Of a DNA stretch of 5,277 bases, positions 1 through 5,277 are shown one piece after another. Source of the DNA: an uncultured Fidelibacterota bacterium. GTDB lineage: Bacteria; Marinisomatota; Marinisomatia; SCGC-AAA003-L08; GCA-002707645. The notes beneath the pieces are model-generated. The model saw only the letters and a list, made by a program, of their open reading frames with translations. It had not been told where the DNA came from and ran no database searches. The stretch's first letter is position 1. Every line of letters begins with the position of its first letter. The DNA is taken from positions 1-5,277 of the forward strand of contig CAJWAW010000048.1 of NCBI GenBank assembly GCA_913020255.1. Direction: 5' to 3'. The position numbers were made by a program, and so were the translations under genes.

Positions 1-878
1 CCCCCACTGATAATAATCATTATTTTTTCATTATTATATTGCAATAATTTACTATTAAAATAAATTGAACAAGCAGTGAAATTCACTAAAGTTCTTAAGA
101 AATCTAGATTGTTAATTTTTATATGTTTGTTTTCAATATTTTCTATATAATTTAAATCAAATTCTTCTCTACTAGTTGATTTAGGAAATTTTTTCTGTAA
201 AAATGGATGTCTTAATAATTCATTTAATAAATCATTATTGATTTTTCCATTTTTTGCAATCTCACCATTTAGGTCATAATCTAAACCCCAATGCTTTTGC
301 ACATATTGATCAATTAAACACATTCCAGGGCCAGTATCAAACCCTATTACTTTATCTCTAGATGAAAGTTTATCTATATAAGTTATATTTGCTATTCCAC
401 CTAAATTTATTGTAAAAATTGATTCTTTGTTTTTCTGAGACAAAAGCCAGTCTAAGTATGGAACTAATGGTGCCCCATTTCCACCAAGAAAAATATCTTC
501 AGTTCTAAAATCATATATTACAGGTATATTGTAATGATCAAATAAATATTTCGGATCACCAATTTGTCGTGTTTTAATCTTATCAATATGAGTTATTGTC
601 TGTCCGTGCATGCAAATAAGTTCAACATGTTCCTCATTAATAAAATCTTTTACAATATTTAAAAATTCAACTCCTAATTCTTTATTAACATCTAAAATTT
701 TCATCTCATTATCAGAACCAATAATACTAGAAATTGATTTTTTAATTTTCTCACTAAATGGTATAGTATTATATTTAATAATATTGTATTTCATGACATT
801 ATTAATAATATTAATATCTACATAACAACAATCTAATCCATCCATAGATGTTCCTGACATTAAACCTAGAATCTTCAA
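1..878 (-). CDS. anmK: Anhydro-N-acetylmuramic acid kinase (AnmK), C-terminus cut by window edge
   Basis: AnmK uses ATP to open the 1,6-anhydro ring of anhydro-MurNAc and phosphorylate it, giving MurNAc-6-phosphate in the cytoplasm during cell-wall recycling. I translated 292 codons without a stop; the family is about 370 residues, so roughly 75-80 are missing past position 1. Visible family motifs are LGLMSGTSMDG at residues 4-14 (phosphate loop), HGQTITH at 91-97, YDFRTEDIFLGGNGAPLVP at 122-140, NLGGIAN at 158-164, GFDTGPG at 179-185 (D181 matches the catalytic Asp, D182 in E. coli as I recall) and PKSTSREEF at 232-240. The start is TTG at 878-876: a TAA lies nine codons upstream in frame, no ATG, GTG or other TTG lies between, and the next ATG (residue 7) would destroy the phosphate loop. 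The start overlaps the murQ stop by 4 nt, so translational coupling is likely. A purine run (887-893) is only a weak ribosome-binding site. Confidence 0.95.
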   Translation of the reverse strand, partial: MKILGLMSGTSMDGLDCCYVDINIINNVMKYNIIKYNTIPFSEKIKKSISSIIGSDNEMKILDVNKELGVEFLNIVKDFINEEHVELICMHGQTITHIDKIKTRQIGDPKYLFDHYNIPVIYDFRTEDIFLGGNGAPLVPYLDWLLSQKNKESIFTINLGGIANITYIDKLSSRDKVIGFDTGPGMCLIDQYVQKHWGLDYDLNGEIAKNGKINNDLLNELLRHPFLQKKFPKSTSREEFDLNYIENIENKHIKINNLDFLRTLVNFTACSIYFNSKLLQYNNEKIMIIISG

Positions 879-1753
879 TCTAATATCTTTCTTAGATTTC
901 CATTATTTTTTTTCAATTCATATAATGCTTTTTTATAACCAATGGATAAATGAATCATAACCAAGGAAACTTTTACATTATTATGAGCAGATATTAATAT
1001 TTTCTTTGCTTTTTTAATATCTAAACCAGTTAAATGAGAAATAATATTAATAGCTCTATTCCTAAGCTTATTATTTGTCACTTTAAGATCAACCATGTAG
1101 TTCTTATAAATTTTATTAGACTTTATCATGGCTGTAGTTGAAATCATATTTAAAATCATTTTAGTTGCAGTTCCAGCCTTCATACGAGTTGAACCGGATA
1201 TGATTTCAGGACCAACAATAATAGATAATAAATCATTAATATATTTTTCTTTCAATTTATTATTAAAAGTAATTAATACAGTATAAGCACCAAGTTGAGA
1301 TGATTTCTTTAAAGCACCCAGTACAAATGGTGCATCACCACTAGCAGATATTCCAATAATAGAATCATTTGAATTAATATTTTTATTATTTATTGATTTT
1401 TCACCATCTTTAAATGAATCTTCAGCACCTTCAACTGATTTATATAACGCTTTTTTACCTCCAGCTATTATACCCTGAACCATATCTGAGCTTGCTTTAA
1501 AAGTAGGTGGACATTCAGATGCATCTAAAACACCAATCCGTCCACTAGTACCAGCTCCAACATATAATAATCTCCCATCATTTTCAAATGAATTAATAAC
1601 ATTTATAACAATTTTATTAATAGTTGGAATTTCTTTTTTAATAGCTTGATGAATCTTTGAATCTTCTGAGTTAATTAATTCAAGAATATTGTTAGTATCT
1701 AGTATATCAATATTATTTGATAAGAAATTTCGTTTTTCTGTTACTTTTGTCAT
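875..1753 (-). CDS. murQ: N-acetylmuramic acid 6-phosphate etherase (MurQ)
   Basis: MurQ cleaves the D-lactyl ether of MurNAc-6-phosphate to give GlcNAc-6-phosphate and D-lactate, the step directly after AnmK in peptidoglycan recycling. It is a cytoplasmic SIS-domain sugar-phosphate enzyme. The 292-residue product is close to the usual 300. Visible motifs are GAGTSGRIGVLDASECPPTF at 66-85, VEGAED at 107-112, GISASGDAPFVLGAL at 134-148 and the strongly diagnostic GPEIISGSTRMKAGTATKM at 181-199. E80 and E111 have the same 31-residue spacing as E. coli E83 and E114, the known catalytic pair. The C-terminal region (about 230-292) is the expected helical part. The ATG start gives a normal N-terminus, although no clear Shine-Dalgarno sequence precedes it. 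murQ is the first gene of the murQ-anmK operon and diverges from the CNNM gene across 42 bp. No MurP-type uptake system is visible, so recycling of the cell's own wall is the simplest role. Confidence 0.97.
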   Translation of the reverse strand: MTKVTEKRNFLSNNIDILDTNNILELINSEDSKIHQAIKKEIPTINKIVINVINSFENDGRLLYVGAGTSGRIGVLDASECPPTFKASSDMVQGIIAGGKKALYKSVEGAEDSFKDGEKSINNKNINSNDSIIGISASGDAPFVLGALKKSSQLGAYTVLITFNNKLKEKYINDLLSIIVGPEIISGSTRMKAGTATKMILNMISTTAMIKSNKIYKNYMVDLKVTNNKLRNRAINIISHLTGLDIKKAKKILISAHNNVKVSLVMIHLSIGYKKALYELKKNNGNLRKILD

Positions 1754-1795
1754 ATTACTTTTAGAAATAATTAAAATGATTTAAATTTATTTATT
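1754..1795. promoter_or_regulatory. Divergent intergenic region between murQ and the CNNM gene
   Basis: These 42 bp, nearly all A/T, separate two start codons pointing away from each other, so the promoters for both blocks must lie here or reach into the flanking genes. On the plus strand a sigma70-like pair is possible: TTGTCA at 1747-1752 (inside the murQ start region) and TAAAAT at 1772-1777, with a somewhat long 19-bp spacer. On the minus strand CATAAT (1798-1793) could be a -10 for murQ and would overlap the CNNM start codon. Such boxes arise easily by chance in DNA this AT-rich, so the exact sites are guesses; the location of promoter activity is the firmer claim. Confidence 0.4.
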
Positions 1796-3013
1796 ATGTT
1801 AGAATTAAACTTAACAATTATAGGACTTTTTTTATCTATTATATTTTCAAGCTTAGAGATAGCTTTAGTTTCTGCTAATAAGCTTCAAATTGATGTTTGG
1901 ATTAAGCAACATTTTAAATTAGCTAAATTAACTAAAAAAATACTTGAAGATAAATCAAAATATCTTATTGTGACATTAATTGGAACAACACTATCTAATA
2001 TTCTATGCTCATCTTTTTGTACGGTATACTTAGTAAATAATGATATTATTTCATCAAAGCTTACTTTTATACCTATTTCAATAATAATATTACTATTTGG
2101 TGAACTGTTACCAAAAACAATCATAAGGCAATATTCAAACATTATGCTTATGGTATTATCTCCATTAATGTATTTTTTTCACTTACTATTCTTACCTATA
2201 ACTTATGTGTTTAATAATTTCAATTTTGTAAATAAAAAAATATTTGCCAATAGAAAAAAAGAAATAAAAAGGATAAAAAGACAAGAAGTTAAAAATGTTT
2301 ATGAGCAAGTTGATGATATAAAATCAATAGATAAAACTGAAAAAAAAATAATTTCAAATATTTTTAATTACAGTACTACAACAGTTTCAGAAGTTATGAC
2401 ACCACGTACAGATATATCATCTATTCCAGATGATTCAAACCTTAATGATATTGCACATATGTTTATTGATTCAGGTCACTCCAAATTACCTGTATATAAA
2501 AATGACATTGATAATATTATTGGTATAATTTATTTATATGACTTATATGCTAAACCAAAAAATTTGCAAGATATTACTAAAGAAATTCTATTTGTCCCAT
2601 TTTCTAAATTAATTACTGATTTAATGAATGAATTAAAAAATAAAAATCAATCTATAGCAATAGTTCTTGATGAGCATGGTGGTACTGCAGGCTTAATTAC
2701 TCTAGAGGATATTTTCGAAGAATTATTTGGTGATTTTGAAGATGAATTTGATTATGAAGAACTTGAGATGAAAAATAATAAAGATGGTTCTATTCTTGTA
2801 AATGCAAAAATGGAATGTGATCTTTTTAATGATAAATTCAATCAAATCATTCCTAAGGGAGACTATGAAACTATTGGAGGATATATAATAAATAAAATTG
2901 GAAGAATTCCTAATAAAAATGAACATTTATTTTTAGATATTGGACAAGTTATTGTAAAAAATTCTACATCAAGAAGGATAGAACAAATTCAAATCTATCT
3001 AGGAAAAGAATGA
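1796..3013 (+). CDS. HlyC/CorC family membrane protein (CNNM/DUF21 plus CBS pair plus CorC_HlyC domain)
   Basis: This 405-residue inner-membrane protein belongs to the CNNM/CorC family, whose studied members act in Mg2+ export or cation homeostasis; the older name hemolysin is misleading. An N-terminal DUF21 domain (about 1-145) has hydrophobic segments near 5-25, 56-80, 89-108 and 112-141, with the hallmarks FSSLEIALVSANKL at 17-30, GTTLSNIL at 63-70 and GELLPKT at 102-108. A charged linker (about 150-185) leads to two CBS domains: VMTPRTDI at 200-207 with GHSKLPVY at 227-234, then AIVLDEHGGTAGLITLEDI at 288-306. The acidic GDFEDEFD (312-319) closes the pair, as is typical. Residues about 328-405 form the CorC_HlyC domain. 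Length and domain order are complete. The ATG start places the first membrane segment at the usual position, but no Shine-Dalgarno sequence is visible. The stop overlaps the cdd start. A GldE-like gliding-associated paralogue is an alternative assignment that the sequence alone cannot exclude. Confidence 0.93.
   Translation: MLELNLTIIGLFLSIIFSSLEIALVSANKLQIDVWIKQHFKLAKLTKKILEDKSKYLIVTLIGTTLSNILCSSFCTVYLVNNDIISSKLTFIPISIIILLFGELLPKTIIRQYSNIMLMVLSPLMYFFHLLFLPITYVFNNFNFVNKKIFANRKKEIKRIKRQEVKNVYEQVDDIKSIDKTEKKIISNIFNYSTTTVSEVMTPRTDISSIPDDSNLNDIAHMFIDSGHSKLPVYKNDIDNIIGIIYLYDLYAKPKNLQDITKEILFVPFSKLITDLMNELKNKNQSIAIVLDEHGGTAGLITLEDIFEELFGDFEDEFDYEELEMKNNKDGSILVNAKMECDLFNDKFNQIIPKGDYETIGGYIINKIGRIPNKNEHLFLDIGQVIVKNSTSRRIEQIQIYLGKE
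3001..3004 (+). promoter_or_regulatory. Likely ribosome-binding site for cdd
   Basis: AGGA lies 5 nt upstream of the cdd ATG and inside the last codons of the CNNM gene. It is the only start in this window with a recognisable Shine-Dalgarno core at good spacing. It supports the choice of the overlapping ATG as the cdd start. Confidence 0.5.
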
Positions 3014-3390
3014 AACCAACAGAACTAATAAAAAATGCAATAAAAGCTCAAAAACGATCTAAATCACAATATAGTAATTTTGCTGTTGGATGCTCATTAT
3101 TATCAATTGATAATGATGTCATTTTGGGTTGTAATATTGAATCTGCTGCATATCCAAGTACTATATGTGCTGAACGAGTTGCAATCTATTCAGCAATATC
3201 ACAAGGTATAGTTAAATTTAAGGCTATAGCTATTGTATCACCAATTAAAGCGAAACCATGTGGACAATGCAGGCAAATTATTTTTGAATATTTAGGTAAT
3301 ATTCCCATTTATGTTTCTGATGGAATTAACAATGAATTTGAAGAACATTATATCGATGATTTATTGCCTTTTGGATTTAGAAATAAATAA
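3010..3390 (+). CDS. cdd: Cytidine deaminase, small homotetrameric type
   Basis: The enzyme hydrolytically deaminates cytidine and deoxycytidine to uridine and deoxyuridine in cytoplasmic pyrimidine salvage. The 126-residue length matches the short tetrameric class (about 130) rather than the E. coli dimeric form of about 294. Visible motifs are YSNFAVG at 21-27, the substrate-binding GCNIESAAYPS at 40-50, TICAER at 51-56 with zinc ligand C53 and catalytic E55, and PCGQCRQ at 83-89 with zinc ligands C84 and C87. LLPFGF at 118-123 is the usual C-terminal end. The ATG overlaps the TGA of the CNNM gene as ATGA (4 nt), so the two are almost certainly co-transcribed and probably translationally coupled. 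All catalytic residues are present and nothing suggests decay. The gene ends 29 bp from the converging selO. Confidence 0.97.
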   Translation: MKPTELIKNAIKAQKRSKSQYSNFAVGCSLLSIDNDVILGCNIESAAYPSTICAERVAIYSAISQGIVKFKAIAIVSPIKAKPCGQCRQIIFEYLGNIPIYVSDGINNEFEEHYIDDLLPFGFRNK

Positions 3391-3422
3391 TCATCATTTA
3401 ATTTAGAGTAAAAATATTTCTA
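3378..3422. repeat. Short inverted repeat at the cdd/selO convergent junction, possible weak terminator
   Basis: TAGAAATA at 3378-3385 is perfectly repeated in inverse orientation as TATTTCTA at 3415-3422. It spans the 29-bp gap and takes in both stop codons. The arms are AT-rich and the loop is 29 nt, so this is far from a classical GC-rich hairpin with a T tract. Convergent genes need termination in both directions here, which is the only functional argument; the repeat may be chance in this base composition. Confidence 0.2.
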
Positions 3423-4865
3423 TGTTCCACAAAATGTTTTATATGATTCATCAAAACCATTTGGAACTATTTGAAATCCATCATTTTTAGCATCGTAATC
3501 GTATGTTTTAGATATTAAACTAAGTAATTTATTAAATTCTTGTTTATTGCCTGTTACAGCTTTTTCTAATGCAGATTCAACTAAGTGATTCCTAGGTATA
3601 TAAATTGGATTATTTATTTGCATTATTTTATAACTGTTTTTATCATTTTTAATTCTTGCTTTCCATTTCTTTTTCCAATTTTTAAATCTATTTGATAGAA
3701 ATAAAGAATTTTTATAAAATCTATTTAATGTTAAAGATGCAAATGTATTTGTATAATCTGCTTGATGATTTTCCATTAAATCAAGCAGTTCTTTAACTAA
3801 GAGTTTATCCTCTTCAACAGGATTTATAATCCCTAATTTACCATACATCATTTCATACCATTTCTTTGAATATTCATAAGGGAATTGATTTAAAATATTT
3901 TGAACCATTTCTATAGATTTATCTTTATCTCGATTAATAAATGGTAAAATAGTACCTGCAAATACAGTTAAATTCCAATAAGCAATTTTATGCTGATTAC
4001 CAAAAGCATATCTACCATATCTATCAATTGAGCTAAAAACAGTTTTAGGATTATATTTATTTATAAATGCGCAAGGACCATAATCAATTGTTTCTCCACA
4101 AATACTCATGTTGTCTGTATTCATTACCCCATGAATAAAACCAACTCTTATCCAATTTATAATTAAATCTATATTTTTTTTCATTACAATTTTTAATAAT
4201 TCAATGTAAGGTGATTTATTATTTAAAATTTTCGGAAAGTGTCTTTTTATAGTATAATTAATAAAATCTTTAAAGTCTTTTTCTTTACAGAAAAATTTTC
4301 CATATTCAAAGGTACCAAATCTAATGTGGCTGGATGCAATTCGAGTTAAAATACCACCATTACTAGTTGATTGCCTATAAACTTTTTCACCTGTATCAAT
4401 AACTGCAAGACTCCTACTTGTTGGAATTTTTAATAGATACATTGATTCACTTATAAGATATTCTCTTAACATTGAACTTAAGGTTGCTCTTCCATCACCT
4501 GATCTAGAAAAAAATGTTTTACCAGATCCTTTTAATTGTATATCATATAAATTATTATTTATATCTTTTTTTTCACCTAACAGTATTGCTCTTCCATCAC
4601 CTAGCATTGTAAAATTACCAAATTGATGTCCTGCATAAGCTTGAGAAAGTGGTTTTGAATTACTTGGTAATTTATTGCCAGATAAGTAACTAGTAGTAGT
4701 TGACAAATCGTGATTTAAAAATTCAAGCTTTAACTGTTTTGCTAAATTTTCATTAAAATAAACTAATTTTGGATTTTGAACTATACTAGGTTTGACACTT
4801 TTAAAAAAACATATAGGTAGTTTTGAATAACTGCTTTCAAGATTCCATTTTTCATCATTTTTCAT
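3420..4865 (-). CDS. selO: Protein adenylyltransferase SelO (YdiU family pseudokinase)
   Basis: SelO transfers AMP from ATP to Ser, Thr or Tyr of target proteins, using a kinase-like fold that binds ATP in flipped orientation; it is linked to redox and stress responses. The 481-residue length matches E. coli YdiU (478). Visible motifs are SQAYAGHQFG at 74-83, LGDGRAILLGE at 88-98, QLKGSGKTFFSRSGDGRATL at 110-129, REYLISE at 134-140, HGVMNTDNMS at 245-254 and IDYGPCAF at 260-267. R92, K112, E135, R175, R182, N252 and D261 each sit one position before the active-site residues I recall from Pseudomonas syringae SelO, so the site looks intact. The product ends TFCGT: C479 is third from the end, where animal SELENOO has selenocysteine and E. 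coli has Cys. The stop is TAG. The ATG start has no visible Shine-Dalgarno sequence. The gene follows a beta-barrel-like gene by 13 bp on the same strand, suggesting co-transcription. Confidence 0.96.
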   Translation of the reverse strand: MKNDEKWNLESSYSKLPICFFKSVKPSIVQNPKLVYFNENLAKQLKLEFLNHDLSTTTSYLSGNKLPSNSKPLSQAYAGHQFGNFTMLGDGRAILLGEKKDINNNLYDIQLKGSGKTFFSRSGDGRATLSSMLREYLISESMYLLKIPTSRSLAVIDTGEKVYRQSTSNGGILTRIASSHIRFGTFEYGKFFCKEKDFKDFINYTIKRHFPKILNNKSPYIELLKIVMKKNIDLIINWIRVGFIHGVMNTDNMSICGETIDYGPCAFINKYNPKTVFSSIDRYGRYAFGNQHKIAYWNLTVFAGTILPFINRDKDKSIEMVQNILNQFPYEYSKKWYEMMYGKLGIINPVEEDKLLVKELLDLMENHQADYTNTFASLTLNRFYKNSLFLSNRFKNWKKKWKARIKNDKNSYKIMQINNPIYIPRNHLVESALEKAVTGNKQEFNKLLSLISKTYDYDAKNDGFQIVPNGFDESYKTFCGT

Positions 4866-4878
4866 TAAAATTTAATTA

Positions 4879-5277
4879 TTATTTTATAACAATACCCTTA
4901 CCAACTGTAAGATTAATTCCAATTAAATCAATATAACCAAAAATAAGATTAAAATCATCTTGAACATCCACATACTGTTCGTATGACAAATTAAATGACA
5001 AATCAAAAGATTGAATAGGAATGTAATAGGATAAAATAAATTCACAATTTAAACCTAAGTTTTTATTAATTGCTGATGGCCCAATTCCCAAATCAAAGTA
5101 AAGAGGCAATCTTTCTAAATATTTAAGTAAATGTATATTCATTTTTTGTATACTTAAATCTTTACCTGTACCAAGAGATGGAATATTTGATAAATTAAAT
5201 TTATAAGATAATATAAAATCCATGTCAAATAATTTTATTTCTTTTGGATGGTAAAGCATTATATCAAAAGAATTTCC
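4879..5277 (-). CDS. Probable outer-membrane beta-barrel protein, C-terminal fragment (N-terminus outside window)
   Basis: I do not recognise the family. The frame is open to the right edge of the window: six codons (GNSFDI) precede the ATG at 5259, with no stop, so that ATG is probably an internal Met and the gene likely continues beyond 5277. The 132 visible residues contain stretches of alternating polar and hydrophobic residues typical of transmembrane beta strands: roughly 18-28, 46-62, 73-87 (including CEFILSYYIPI), 90-102 (FDLSFNLSYEQYV) and 108-127 (NLIFGYIDLIGINLTVG). Turn-like segments rich in Gly, Asn and Asp separate them, for example GIGPSAINKN at 64-73. There is no long hydrophobic helix and no obvious catalytic motif. 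It ends IVIK, lacking the C-terminal aromatic residue typical of many BAM substrates. If the true start is 5259, it would be a 126-residue protein without a signal peptide, which argues against that start. The gene ends 13 bp before selO. Confidence 0.6.
   Translation of the reverse strand, partial: GNSFDIMLYHPKEIKLFDMDFILSYKFNLSNIPSLGTGKDLSIQKMNIHLLKYLERLPLYFDLGIGPSAINKNLGLNCEFILSYYIPIQSFDLSFNLSYEQYVDVQDDFNLIFGYIDLIGINLTVGKGIVIK

Noticed and set aside
610..825. Open frame of 71 codons on the plus strand
   Set aside because: It lies entirely antisense to anmK, whose motifs on the minus strand are unmistakable; the peptide is low-complexity hydrophobic sequence as expected from an AT-rich shadow frame.
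1885..2142. Open frame of 85 codons on the minus strand
   Set aside because: It is antisense to the DUF21 domain of the CNNM gene, with no recognisable motif of its own.
2340..2348. Run of nine A residues in the CNNM gene, a possible slippage site (T8 runs also at 906-913 in murQ and 4566-4573 in selO)
   Set aside because: The frame continues normally through each run into conserved domains, and such runs are expected at this base composition. There is no sign of programmed frameshifting.
2723..2926. Open frame of 67 codons on the minus strand
   Set aside because: It is antisense to the CorC_HlyC domain; its Phe/Ile-rich composition reflects the complement of Lys/Asn/Asp-rich coding sequence.
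1796..3013. Hemolysin or virulence function for the CNNM gene
   Set aside because: The hemolysin label is historical; domain content is that of a cation-transport-related CNNM-CBS protein, and nothing in the context suggests a toxin.
3381..3405. AT-only imperfect hairpin (AAATAAAT against ATTTAATTT) after cdd
   Set aside because: It pairs only with bulges, contains no GC pairs in the stem and is not followed by a T tract, so it cannot be supported as a terminator.
3424..3435. Possible selenocysteine codon at the SelO C-terminus
   Set aside because: The codon at the family's Sec position is TGT (Cys), followed by GGA, ACA and a TAG stop; no in-frame TGA is present.

Overview
This window is an AT-rich stretch (by eye roughly 70-75% A+T) from a bacterium using the standard genetic code: TAA, TAG and TGA all serve as stops, and tryptophan is read from TGG. 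It is almost entirely coding. Five of the six genes belong to recognisable families, and the two end genes run off the window. Peptidoglycan-recycling enzymes, together with a beta-barrel-like protein at the right edge, point to a Gram-negative envelope. Ribosome-binding sites are weak or absent at most starts. That would fit a low-GC, perhaps marine or Bacteroidota/Marinimicrobia-like lineage, but the lineage is an inference with low confidence.

Left block (1-1753, minus strand): murQ is followed by anmK, two consecutive steps of anhydro-MurNAc recycling. anmK starts at a TTG codon that overlaps the murQ stop by 4 nt, so it is easily missed by an ATG-only scan. Its C-terminal end lies beyond position 1. 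AnmK converts anhydro-MurNAc to MurNAc-6-phosphate, and MurQ cleaves that to GlcNAc-6-phosphate plus D-lactate.

Middle block (1796-3390, plus strand): a 42-bp divergent intergenic region separates murQ from a HlyC/CorC (CNNM-CBS) membrane protein gene. That gene overlaps the cytidine deaminase gene cdd by 4 nt (ATGA). The pair resembles part of the ybeY-CNNM-cdd-era cluster of other bacteria, with the outer members missing here.

Right block (3420-5277, minus strand): selO, a protein adenylyltransferase of the pseudokinase fold, converges on cdd across 29 bp. Upstream of it by 13 bp lies the C-terminal part of a probable outer-membrane beta-barrel protein whose N-terminus is outside the window.

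I see no mobile element, CRISPR array, RNA gene or clearly novel system. The points most worth a second look are the TTG-started anmK, the CNNM-cdd remnant cluster, the cysteine arrangement of SelO and the unidentified beta-barrel-like gene placed just upstream of selO.
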